A DNA stretch of 64,000 nt from Pseudomonas sp. CCC3.1 (GTDB lineage: Bacteria; Pseudomonadota; Gammaproteobacteria; Pseudomonadales; Pseudomonadaceae), in assembly GCF_034347405.1 (NCBI RefSeq), contig NZ_CP133778.1, positions 1,302,001 to 1,366,000 on the forward strand, read 5' to 3'. The position numbers and the translations under genes were made by a program. Shown one piece after another: positions 8,189-16,474 of the stretch. The notes beneath the pieces are model-generated. The model worked only from the letters and a program-made list of their open reading frames with translations. It had not been told where the DNA came from and ran no database searches. Each line of letters opens with the position of its first letter. Position 1 is the stretch's first letter.

Positions 8189-10411
8189 TTACACAGACGC
8201 GATGATCGCGTTCAGTGTTGCGCTAGGGCGCATGACGGTGCTCACCTTGTCGGCATCTGCGTGGTAGTAACCACCGATGTCGACAGGCTTGCCCTGCACG
8301 GCGTTGAGTTCGGCAACAATTTTTGCCTCGTTCTCGGCCATGGCTTTTGCCACTGGGGCAAATTGGGCTTGCAGCTCTTTGTCTTCAGTCTGGGCAGCCA
8401 GGGCTTGAGCCCAGTACAGCGCCAGGTAGAAGTGGCTACCGCGGTTGTCGATATTGCCGACTTTGCGCGATGGCGATTTGTTGTTGTCCAGGAACTGGCC
8501 AGTGGCCTGGTCCAGAGTCTTGGCCAATACCAACGCTTTCGGGTTGTTGTAGGTCGTGCCCAGGTGCTCCAGGGAAGCAGCCAGAGCCAAGAACTCACCC
8601 AGCGAGTCCCAACGCAGGAAGTTTTCTTCCAGCAGCTGTTGAACGTGCTTCGGAGCCGAACCGCCTGCGCCTGTTTCGAACAGACCGCCGCCATTCATCA
8701 GCGGTACGATCGACAGCATTTTGGCGCTGGTGCCCAGTTCCATGATCGGGAACAGGTCAGTCAGGTAGTCACGCAGTACGTTGCCGGTCACCGAGATGGT
8801 GTCCTGGCCTGCACGGGTGCGCTCCAGCGTGAACTTCATGGCCTCAACCGGCGACATGATGCGAATGTCCAGGCCGCTGGTGTCGTGATCCTTCAGGTAG
8901 GTCTGAACTTTCTCGATCATCAGTGCGTCGTGGCTACGCTGTGGGTCCAGCCAGAACACGGCCGGGGTGTTGCTGGCGCGCGCGCGGTTAACGGCCAGTT
9001 TGACCCAGTCGCGGATCGGTGCATCTTTGGCCTGGCACATGCGCCAGATGTCGCCTTCTTCAACCTTCTGTTCCATCAGCACGTTGCCGTTGCTGTCGGT
9101 AACCCGAACAACGCCAGGTGTTTTGATCTGGAAGGTTTTGTCGTGAGAGCCGTACTCTTCGGCCTTTTGCGCCATCAGGCCAACGTTTGGCACGCTGCCC
9201 ATTGTGGTTGGATCGAAAGCGCCGTGCTTTTTGCAGTCTTCGATCGTGGCTTGGTAGATGGTTGCGTAGCAGCGATCCGGGATCACAGCCTTGGTGTCGT
9301 GCAGTTGGCCGTCAGTGCCCCACATTTTGCCGGAGTCACGGATCATTGCAGGCATCGAGGCGTCGACGATAACGTCGCTTGGCACGTGCAGGTTGGTGAT
9401 GCCTTTGTCGGAGTTCACCATCGCCAGTGCAGGGCGATCGGCGTAAACAGCCTGGATGTCAGCTTCGATTTCAGCTTGTTTCTCAGCTGGCAAGGCCTTG
9501 ATACGGGCGTAGAGGTCGCCAATACCGTTGTTCAGGTTGAAGCCGATTTCTTTCAGGACGTCAGCGTGTTTTTCCAGCGCATCCTTGTAGAACTCAGCCA
9601 CGATCTGACCAAACATGATCGGGTCGGAAACCTTCATCATGGTGGCTTTCAAGTGAACCGAGAACAGCACGCCTTGTTTCTTGGCGTCTTCGATTTCGGC
9701 CGCTACGAACTGGCGCAGGGCATTTTTGCTCATCACGGAGCAATCGATGATCTCACCGGCTTGCACGGTGGTTTTCTCTTTCAGGACGGTGGTGGTGCCG
9801 TCTTGAGCGATCAATTCGATTTTAACGCTGGCCGGGGCTTCGATCAGGGCTGCTTTTTCGCTGCCGTAGAAATCGCCTTCGCTCATGTGGGCAACGTGAG
9901 ACTTGGAGTCTGCGGCCCAGGCGCCCATTTTGTGCGGGTGCTTGCGAGCGTAGTTTTTAACCGACAGCGGTGCGCGACGGTCAGAGTTGCCTTCGCGCAG
10001 TACCGGGTTCACGGCGCTGCCCATCACTTTGCTGTAACGCGCCTTGGTTTCTTTTTCGGCGTCAGTGGTGACAGTTTCCGGGTAGTCCGGAATGTTGAAG
10101 CCTTGCGCTTGCAGTTCTTTGATCGCGGCCTGCAATTGCGGGACCGAGGCGCTGATGTTAGGCAGCTTGATGATGTTGGCTTCAGGGGTAACGGCCAGGG
10201 CGCCCAGTTCGGCGAGGTGGTCTGCTACAGCCTTGTCACCCAATTGCTCGGGGAAGCTTGCGAGGATGCGGCCTGCCAGAGAGATGTCGCGCGTCTCGAC
10301 GGCGATATCAGCGCTGGCGGTGAAGGCCTCGATGATAGGCAGCAGTGAATAGGTGGCGAGCGCCGGAGCTTCGTCGGTGAAGGTATAGATGATCTTCGAA
10401 CGGTTGGGCAT
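8189..10411 (-). CDS. idh: Isocitrate dehydrogenase (NADP+), monomeric type
   Basis: This enzyme converts isocitrate to 2-oxoglutarate in the TCA cycle and makes NADPH. The 740-residue length and N-terminus (MPNRSKIIYTFTDEAPALAT) identify the monomeric class, unrelated in length to the 418-residue dimeric Icd. P. aeruginosa has a dimeric icd gene next to this one; here the neighbouring gap holds no such gene. The start at 10411 has only a weak purine-rich ribosome site (AAGAGAG) about 11 bases upstream. It has its own terminator. Confidence 0.96.
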   Translation of the reverse strand: MPNRSKIIYTFTDEAPALATYSLLPIIEAFTASADIAVETRDISLAGRILASFPEQLGDKAVADHLAELGALAVTPEANIIKLPNISASVPQLQAAIKELQAQGFNIPDYPETVTTDAEKETKARYSKVMGSAVNPVLREGNSDRRAPLSVKNYARKHPHKMGAWAADSKSHVAHMSEGDFYGSEKAALIEAPASVKIELIAQDGTTTVLKEKTTVQAGEIIDCSVMSKNALRQFVAAEIEDAKKQGVLFSVHLKATMMKVSDPIMFGQIVAEFYKDALEKHADVLKEIGFNLNNGIGDLYARIKALPAEKQAEIEADIQAVYADRPALAMVNSDKGITNLHVPSDVIVDASMPAMIRDSGKMWGTDGQLHDTKAVIPDRCYATIYQATIEDCKKHGAFDPTTMGSVPNVGLMAQKAEEYGSHDKTFQIKTPGVVRVTDSNGNVLMEQKVEEGDIWRMCQAKDAPIRDWVKLAVNRARASNTPAVFWLDPQRSHDALMIEKVQTYLKDHDTSGLDIRIMSPVEAMKFTLERTRAGQDTISVTGNVLRDYLTDLFPIMELGTSAKMLSIVPLMNGGGLFETGAGGSAPKHVQQLLEENFLRWDSLGEFLALAASLEHLGTTYNNPKALVLAKTLDQATGQFLDNNKSPSRKVGNIDNRGSHFYLALYWAQALAAQTEDKELQAQFAPVAKAMAENEAKIVAELNAVQGKPVDIGGYYHADADKVSTVMRPSATLNAIIASV

Positions 10412-10916
10412 TTCGGATTAACTCTCTTCTTTGCTGAGCGTGCTCAGATACTCGAGATGCGCAGGGTAGGCGCTTTCGTTCACAGTGAACAATGAGCCGA
10501 AAGTCGAGGTTCTTCGCGGTGATGTGAATGCATCAGTAGAGCGTCAAGCGGTCGAGCCGGGGTAACGGCTCAGCCTTTCTAGGCCTGAAAGACTCATTCC
10601 AGTAGGTGTTTCTGGGTGACTCCATGGTCACCGGCGCAGTATACATAGGTCACTAAGGTTGCTGCGAGGGGGGCGGCGTATCACAAATCATCCATTGGTC
10701 TAAGAGCCTGCGTCAAAATGCCCTGATTGTTGGCGTTTTACCCCGTGTTTGCGGGGTTGCCAAGGTGGTTTTAGGGGCTGTCGTGGGATGTTTGGAACAT
10801 TCTGCCAGCAGGCTATTTAACGGAGCTGCGCTCGGGGTCGCATGATGTTCTACCCATAATTGGAGTTCAGCTGGGGTTCGAGAAGATCAAGGCAGACCAC
10901 ACGCTGTGGAATAAAA
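10412..10916. other. Non-coding gap between idh and cspD
   Basis: I see no credible gene in these 505 bases. The side next to 10411 must hold the idh promoter and leader. A hairpin ACCCCG-TGTTT-GCGGGGT lies near 10740-10757. In P. aeruginosa the dimeric icd gene occupies this place. Confidence 0.6.
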
Positions 10917-10946
10917 ACGGCCGATTCATAAATGTGAGTCGGCCGT
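10917..10946 (-). terminator. Intrinsic terminator of cspD
   Basis: An 8-bp stem (ACGGCCGA at 10917-10924 with TCGGCCGT at 10939-10946) is followed on the minus strand by TTTTTA, about 30 bases past the cspD stop. Confidence 0.8.
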
Positions 10947-10977
10947 ATTTTTGCAACTGGTTTTTTGCTTTGCAGGT

Positions 10978-11256
10978 TCAGACCGAGAGGCTGTTGACCT
11001 CTGGAGCAGGCACCGATTTCAGGGTTTGCACCTTTGCATCGGTAATCGCGACGGCATGCAGGCCTTTAGGGCCTTGGGTAATTTCGAAGCTCACAGGCTG
11101 GCCCGCTTTCAGGGTTTTGTAACCATCCATCTGAATAGCTGAAAAGTGGGCGAAGAAGTCGATTGGATGTCCCTGCTCGTCGATGCCTTCCTTGGCTTCC
11201 GTATTGATAAAGCCGAAGCCTTTGGTGTTATTGAACCATTTGACCTTGCCTTGCAT
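10978..11256 (-). CDS. cspD: Cold-shock domain protein, CspD type
   Basis: The 92-residue product has a cold-shock domain with RNP1-like KGFGFI and RNP2-like DFFAHFSAI motifs, followed by a short tail without known domains. CspD proteins bind single-stranded DNA or RNA and slow replication in stationary-phase or stressed cells. Two in-frame ATGs compete: the one at 11262 has the AGGGAG ribosome site touching it, while the one at 11256 (MQGKVKWFNN) has it six bases away. I therefore take 11256. It is divergent from clpS, the arrangement seen in many gammaproteobacteria. Confidence 0.9.
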   Translation of the reverse strand: MQGKVKWFNNTKGFGFINTEAKEGIDEQGHPIDFFAHFSAIQMDGYKTLKAGQPVSFEITQGPKGLHAVAITDAKVQTLKSVPAPEVNSLSV

Positions 11257-11481
11257 ACTCATCTCCCTCTGCTGCAAACAACTCCATCACTGGAGTATCA
11301 TCCAGTTCACTCGCACAGAAACCACTAAATATGGTTGACTGCACGGACCTTTATTCCCCACTGTGGGTTCTATTGGTTGTAACACCGTTTTACCGATAGT
11401 CAAGGTCACGCGGCGGCACAGTTGAAATTTGACATGCCTGCCTCCATCACTGTAATCGCTCAATGACGAACCTTTCTTTCC

Positions 11482-11844
11482 ATGCATGCAATCAGCCAGA
11501 TTCGACTAACATTCAATCAGGATCAGCCCGGTTTTGATGACGAAGACTCCGCTGGCTTGGCTGTGCAAGAGGCTAAGCCTGCGCTTCAGGCGCCGCCGAT
11601 GTACAAGGTGGTTTTGTTCAACGATGACTACACACCCATGGATTTCGTTGTCGAAGTGCTTGAGGTGTTTTTTAACTTGAATCGCGAATTGGCGACCAAG
11701 GTCATGCTGGCCGTCCATACAGAAGGACGGGCCGTATGCGGCATTTTTACCCGCGATATAGCCGAGACCAAGGCCGCGCAGGTAAACCAGTACGCACGCG
11801 AAAGCCAGCATCCGCTACTCTGTGAAATCGAGAAGGACGGTTAA
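11482..11844 (+). CDS. clpS: ClpS, N-degron adaptor for ClpAP
   Basis: ClpS binds proteins with N-terminal Leu, Phe, Tyr or Trp and hands them to ClpA. The 120-residue protein has a flexible N-terminal arm (about residues 1-38) and the conserved core YKVVLFNDDYTPMDFVVEVL, which forms the N-degron pocket. The start MHAISQIRLTFNQD matches pseudomonad ClpS, although no clear ribosome site is visible. clpA follows after 29 bases. The transferases that create its substrates, bpt and aat, are 2.8 kb downstream. Confidence 0.96.
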   Translation: MHAISQIRLTFNQDQPGFDDEDSAGLAVQEAKPALQAPPMYKVVLFNDDYTPMDFVVEVLEVFFNLNRELATKVMLAVHTEGRAVCGIFTRDIAETKAAQVNQYARESQHPLLCEIEKDG

Positions 11845-11873
11845 CGCCGACCACTTGGGTATGAGGTGAAGCC

Positions 11874-14144
11874 ATGTTAAATCGCGAGCTCGAAGTCACC
11901 CTCAATCTTGCCTTCAAGGAAGCCCGCTCAAAGCGTCATGAATTCATGACGGTCGAGCACCTCCTTTTAGCGCTCCTGGATAATGAGGCGGCCGCAACCG
12001 TTCTACGCGCCTGTGGCGCAAACCTCGACAAACTCAAGCATGACCTGCAAGAGTTTATTGATTCCACGACTCCCCTGATCCCTGTCCACGACGAAGACCG
12101 TGAAACTCAGCCAACCCTGGGCTTTCAGCGTGTTTTGCAGCGTGCCGTATTCCACGTGCAAAGCTCCGGCAAGCGTGAAGTCACGGGCGCTAACGTTCTG
12201 GTTGCGATTTTCAGCGAGCAAGAAAGCCAAGCGGTGTTCTTGCTCAAGCAGCAGAGCGTTGCGCGCATTGATGTCGTCAACTTTATTGCCCACGGCATCT
12301 CCAAAGTGCCGGGCCATGGCGATCACTCCGAAAGTGAGCATGAAATGCAGGATGAAGAGGGCGGCGAACCGTCGTCTTCAAGCAATCCTCTGGATGCTTA
12401 CGCCAGCAACCTGAACGAGCTGGCCCGTCAGGGTCGTATCGATCCGCTGGTGGGGCGCGAAGTGGAAGTTGAGCGCGTTGCTCAGATCCTGGCGCGTCGC
12501 CGTAAAAACAACCCGCTGCTCGTAGGCGAGGCAGGCGTGGGTAAAACCGCGATTGCTGAAGGTCTGGCCAAGCGCATCGTCGACAATCAAGTGCCTGACT
12601 TGCTGGCGAACAGCATCGTCTACTCCCTTGACCTCGGCGCCTTGCTGGCCGGTACCAAGTACCGCGGCGACTTCGAAAAACGCTTCAAGGCGTTGCTCGG
12701 TGAGCTCAAAAAACGCCCTCAGGCGATTTTGTTCATTGATGAAATCCACACCATCATCGGTGCGGGCGCGGCATCTGGTGGCGTGATGGACGCCTCTAAC
12801 CTGCTCAAGCCTTTGTTGTCCTCGGGCGACATCCGCTGCATAGGTTCGACCACGTTTCAGGAGTTTCGCGGGATCTTCGAAAAAGACCGTGCCTTGGCGC
12901 GCCGCTTCCAGAAAGTTGACGTGTCCGAGCCTTCGGTTGAAGACACCATCGGCATTCTGCGTGGCCTCAAAGGCCGCTTCGAGCAGCATCACGGGATCGA
13001 ATACAGTGATGAAGCCCTGCGCGCGGCCGCTGAACTGGCTTCGCGTTACATCAATGATCGGCACATGCCGGACAAGGCCATTGATGTCATCGACGAGGCG
13101 GGTGCTTACCAGCGCCTGCAGCCGGTTGAAAAGCGCGTCAAACGCATCGAAGTGGAACAGGTTGAAGACATCGTGGCGAAAATCGCCCGTATTCCGCCTA
13201 AGCACGTATCCAGCTCTGATAAAGAGCTGCTGCGTAACCTTGAGCGCGACCTCAAGCTGACCGTGTTTGGCCAGGATGCGGCGATTGATTCCCTGTCGAC
13301 GGCCATCAAGCTGTCGCGTGCCGGGCTTAAGTCGCCTGACAAACCTGTTGGTTCGTTCCTGTTCGCGGGCCCGACCGGTGTCGGTAAAACTGAAGCTGCA
13401 CGTCAGTTGGCCAAGGCGCTGGGTGTTGACCTGATTCGCTTTGACATGTCTGAGTACATGGAGCGCCACACCGTATCGCGTCTGATCGGTGCCCCTCCAG
13501 GCTACGTGGGCTTTGATCAGGGTGGTCTGTTGACCGAAGCCATCACCAAACAGCCGCATTGTGTGCTGCTGCTCGATGAAATCGAAAAGGCGCACCCGGA
13601 AGTCTTTAACCTGCTGCTGCAGGTCATGGACCACGGCACGCTGACCGATAACAACGGGCGCAAGGCTGACTTCCGTAACGTGATCATCATCATGACCACC
13701 AACGCGGGGGCCGAAACGGCTTCGCGGGCATCGATCGGGTTTACGTTCCAGGATCACGCCTCCGATGCAATGGAAGCGATCAAGAAGAGCTTCACCCCTG
13801 AGTTCCGCAACCGCCTGGACACCATCATTCAATTTGGTCGCCTCAGCCATGAGGTTATCAAGCATGTGGTGGACAAGTTCCTCACCGAGCTGCAAGTGCA
13901 GTTGGAAGACAAGCACGTGCAACTTGTGGTGACCGATGCCGCACGCGGCTGGCTGGCGGCTGGCGGTTACGACGTGACCATGGGCGCCCGCCCGATGGCG
14001 CGTCTGATTCAGGACAAAATCAAGCGTCCACTGGCTGAAGAGATTCTCTTTGGCGAGCTGGCTGATCATGGCGGCGTGGTTAATATCGACCTCAAAGACG
14101 GCGAGCTGATCTTCGAGTTTGAAACAGACGTTGAAATGGCTTGA
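11874..14144 (+). CDS. clpA: ClpA, AAA+ unfoldase of ClpAP protease
   Basis: ClpA unfolds proteins and feeds them into ClpP. The 756-residue protein has an N-terminal Clp repeat domain (about 1-145), an acidic linker, and two AAA+ modules with Walker A motifs GEAGVGKT and GPTGVGKT and Walker B motifs ILFIDEIH and VLLLDEIE. The first module is followed by a D2 that ends in the usual C-terminal small domain. It is downstream of clpS and ends at a terminator. clpP is not in this window. Confidence 0.97.
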   Translation: MLNRELEVTLNLAFKEARSKRHEFMTVEHLLLALLDNEAAATVLRACGANLDKLKHDLQEFIDSTTPLIPVHDEDRETQPTLGFQRVLQRAVFHVQSSGKREVTGANVLVAIFSEQESQAVFLLKQQSVARIDVVNFIAHGISKVPGHGDHSESEHEMQDEEGGEPSSSSNPLDAYASNLNELARQGRIDPLVGREVEVERVAQILARRRKNNPLLVGEAGVGKTAIAEGLAKRIVDNQVPDLLANSIVYSLDLGALLAGTKYRGDFEKRFKALLGELKKRPQAILFIDEIHTIIGAGAASGGVMDASNLLKPLLSSGDIRCIGSTTFQEFRGIFEKDRALARRFQKVDVSEPSVEDTIGILRGLKGRFEQHHGIEYSDEALRAAAELASRYINDRHMPDKAIDVIDEAGAYQRLQPVEKRVKRIEVEQVEDIVAKIARIPPKHVSSSDKELLRNLERDLKLTVFGQDAAIDSLSTAIKLSRAGLKSPDKPVGSFLFAGPTGVGKTEAARQLAKALGVDLIRFDMSEYMERHTVSRLIGAPPGYVGFDQGGLLTEAITKQPHCVLLLDEIEKAHPEVFNLLLQVMDHGTLTDNNGRKADFRNVIIIMTTNAGAETASRASIGFTFQDHASDAMEAIKKSFTPEFRNRLDTIIQFGRLSHEVIKHVVDKFLTELQVQLEDKHVQLVVTDAARGWLAAGGYDVTMGARPMARLIQDKIKRPLAEEILFGELADHGGVVNIDLKDGELIFEFETDVEMA

Positions 14145-14162
14145 TGTGACCGTGAAATAAAG

Positions 14163-14187
14163 AAAGCGCCGAAAGGCGCTTTTTTTA
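14163..14187 (+). terminator. Intrinsic terminator of clpA
   Basis: An 8-bp stem AAAGCGCC / GGCGCTTT with a GAAA tetraloop is followed by a T run on the plus strand, 18 bases after the clpA stop. Confidence 0.92.
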
Positions 14188-14256
14188 TGTGTCCACCCTG
14201 CTGGGGCTGCCGACGGCCGTTCCTGCGGGGGTTGGCGTGCGCCATATCGCAGGCAA

Positions 14257-14283
14257 ACAAAAACGCCCGGCAGAGCCGGGCGT
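14257..14283 (-). terminator. Intrinsic terminator of infA
   Basis: A 9-bp stem ACGCCCGGC (14263-14271) / GCCGGGCGT (14275-14283) is followed on the minus strand by TTTTTGTTTG. It faces the clpA terminator, closing two convergent units. Confidence 0.88.
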
Positions 14284-14298
14284 CTTGTATTGACTTGA

Positions 14299-14517
14299 TT
14301 AGCGAGCGCGGTAAGTGATGCGCCCTTTGCTCAAGTCATAGGGCGTCAGCTCGACGCGCACTTTGTCACCGGTAAGAATACGAATGTAGTTCTTGCGCAT
14401 CTTGCCGGAAATATGCGCGGTTACGACGTGCCCATTTTCCAACTCCACACGAAACATGGTGTTGGGCAGGGTGTCGACGACAGTGCCTTCCATTTCGAAG
14501 CTGTCTTCTTTCGACAT
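14299..14517 (-). CDS. infA: Translation initiation factor IF-1
   Basis: IF-1 occupies the ribosomal A site during initiation. The 72-residue protein is a complete S1/OB fold beginning [15 protein letters not shown] and ending GRITYRAR, the family length. The frame is open for 22 more codons upstream, but that extension lacks homology and is not used. It is read toward clpA, and bpt and aat lie upstream on the same strand. Confidence 0.97.
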
Positions 14518-14616
14518 GCAGTAAAGCCCTCGGTGTCCAATGAATGGCCCGGTGCAACTGCGCCAGGCAAAAGCGGCGTGCATTGTGCCCGAAAAATGGG
14601 GTTTAAGCCAAGGGGT

Positions 14617-15324
14617 TCAGTTAAGAGTGCTCCATCTCTGATTAATCAGCAGCTCAATGGGCCTGTATTCGGTCTTGTAATTCATCTTTTTGCAGTTCTT
14701 GATCCAGTACCCCAGGTACAACGCTTCCAGCCCCAGGCGACTGGCTTCGGCGATCTGCCACAAAATGCCGTAGCGCCCCAGACTGCGGCGTTCTTCGCCA
14801 GGTTCGTAGAAGGTATAAACCGCCGATAACCCATTGGGCAAAACGTCGGTGACGGCCACTGCCAGCAAGCGCCCGTCGAGGCGAAATTCGTAGAATGTCG
14901 AGAACGGCAGGTCGCGCACTAAAAAAGTCGAAAATTGATCACGGCTCGGTGGAAACATGTCGCCATCAGCATGCCGTTGCTCGATATAGCGCTGGTAAAG
15001 ATCAAAGTATTCGTCGCTGAAACTGGGCTTGGCGGCTTGCACGTGCAAGTCGGCATTGCGCTTGAAAATACGTTTTTGCTGACGGTTGGGAGTAAAGAGC
15101 GCCACAGGTATGCGCGCAGGGGTGCAAGCGTCGCATTTCAGGCAATGTGGCCGGTAGAGATGGTCGCCGCTGCGCCGAAAGCCCATTTCGGACAAGTCGG
15201 CATAGACCTGCACATCCATCGGCTGGCTGGGGTCGAGGAACAGCGTGGTGGCCTGTTCTCCGGGCAGGTAGCTGCAAGCGTGAGGTTGAGTGGCATAAAA
15301 CTTCAAACGCGCCAGCTCGGTCAT
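14617..15324 (-). CDS. bpt: Leucyl-tRNA:protein transferase Bpt (aspartate/glutamate leucyltransferase)
   Basis: Bpt adds leucine from Leu-tRNA to proteins starting with Asp or Glu, making them ClpS/ClpAP substrates. The 235-residue protein resembles eukaryotic ATE1, with the cysteine cluster CLKCDACTPARIP near residue 62 and the conserved core YLGYWIKNCKKMNYKTEY near the C-terminus. The start MTELARLKFYATQPHACSYL is family-like. It follows aat on the same strand with a 54-base gap. Confidence 0.95.
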   Translation of the reverse strand: MTELARLKFYATQPHACSYLPGEQATTLFLDPSQPMDVQVYADLSEMGFRRSGDHLYRPHCLKCDACTPARIPVALFTPNRQQKRIFKRNADLHVQAAKPSFSDEYFDLYQRYIEQRHADGDMFPPSRDQFSTFLVRDLPFSTFYEFRLDGRLLAVAVTDVLPNGLSAVYTFYEPGEERRSLGRYGILWQIAEASRLGLEALYLGYWIKNCKKMNYKTEYRPIELLINQRWSTLN

Positions 15325-15378
15325 GATTGGCCCTCGGGAAATCTTTGAATTAAGTGTAAGCCAGCTAAAAAAACTCGC

Positions 15379-16059
15379 CTATAAAACCCACTGCGCGGTT
15401 GTAGGCTGATCTAGATGTTTATGTAGGTAATCGGCGAATTGCTGGCGTGAAATTGAGCGCGCACCCAGGCTTTCGAGGTGGCTGGTCGGCATTTGGCAGT
15501 CAATCAGCACAAATCCCCACGCCTTCAATTGCCTGACCAGCGTCGCGAAACCAAACTTTGAGGCATTGTCTGCACGGCTGAACATGGATTCACCGAAGAA
15601 TAGCTGGCCCATGGCCAGCCCATACAAGCCTCCCACCAGCTCGCCGTTATCCCAGACTTCAACCGAGTGAGCGTGGCCGCGAGCGTGCAGCTCGATGTAG
15701 GCATTCTGCATTTCATCGGTAATCCAGGTGCCATCCGCATAGCTGCGCGGTGCTGCACAGGCTTGAATAACCCCCGCAAAATCACGGTCAAAACTCACCT
15801 GGTAACGTTGCTGGCGTAACAATTTACCCAAGCTGCGTGAGACGTGCAGTTCTTCGGGGAACAGCACTGTGCGCGGGTCAGGCGACCACCAGAGAATCGG
15901 CTGGCCCTCGGAAAACCACGGGAAGCAGCCATGGCGATAGGCCTGGATCAGCCGATCTGCCGACAGGTCTCCACCTGCCGCCAACAGCCCGTTGGGCTCA
16001 CGCATGGCCTTTGTCAGAGGGGGGAATGTCAGGGTGTCGCGTTTTAACCAGGTCAGCAT
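15379..16059 (-). CDS. aat: Leucyl/phenylalanyl-tRNA:protein transferase
   Basis: Aat attaches Leu or Phe to proteins beginning with Arg or Lys, creating N-degrons for ClpS. The 226-residue protein has the family motifs GCFPWFSEGQPILWWSPDPR near residue 44 and GLYGLAMGQLFFGESMFS near 148. It lies upstream of bpt and diverges from ftsK. With bpt, clpS and clpA it completes the bacterial N-degron route except for ClpP. Confidence 0.96.
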   Translation of the reverse strand: MLTWLKRDTLTFPPLTKAMREPNGLLAAGGDLSADRLIQAYRHGCFPWFSEGQPILWWSPDPRTVLFPEELHVSRSLGKLLRQQRYQVSFDRDFAGVIQACAAPRSYADGTWITDEMQNAYIELHARGHAHSVEVWDNGELVGGLYGLAMGQLFFGESMFSRADNASKFGFATLVRQLKAWGFVLIDCQMPTSHLESLGARSISRQQFADYLHKHLDQPTTAQWVL

Positions 16060-16474
16060 GGCAATCAGTCTTACAGAAGAGGGGAGGGTGGCTGCAACTC
16101 TGTCGCGTTAATGCGGTCTCAGTCGATCTGGCCCGTGGCTGTTTTGACAGTGGTATAAGTCTTTGTCACAAAAGGCAATGCATGCTCAAATTGGCGGCTC
16201 TCGGGCTAGGCGCGAGGCGTAAGCAATCGGCGCAGGCGCCAGCATGGCATCAACGGCTTAAACCCGTACAATGGCCCGCCTGTTTGAGCTGTTCTAAACT
16301 GCACAACATTCATCGTGTTCCATGGCGGGCTGGTCATGGAGTGCGAGTCATATTACAAGGCTGTGTGCAAGGCTAGTCCAGTTTCATGTCTGAACTTGTC
16401 ACCTGCTCGATTTGAGCAGTATTTTGCAGTCAATCAATAGTTGGGCGCGCCACAGGCGCAGGAAAAGACGCGTT
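16060..16474. other. Intergenic region between aat and ftsK, with promoter-like elements
   Basis: No credible gene is present; the open frames here lack ribosome sites and family matches. TTGACA (16144-16149) and an extended -10-like TGGTATAAG (16151-16159) lie too close to serve one promoter, but either could belong to one. Both the divergent aat and ftsK promoters must be here. In P. aeruginosa a thioredoxin reductase gene (trxB1) sits at this spot; it is absent. Confidence 0.5.

Noticed and set aside
8126..10348. A long open frame on the plus strand opposite idh
   Set aside because: It mirrors the idh gene, has a biased composition and no family resemblance. The open frame follows from GC-rich codon bias on the other strand.
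12378..14069. A 563-codon open frame opposite clpA
   Set aside because: Antisense shadow of clpA, no ribosome site, no recognisable domain.
15837..16376. Open frame overlapping aat and running toward ftsK
   Set aside because: Mostly antisense to aat, no ribosome site, no family match.
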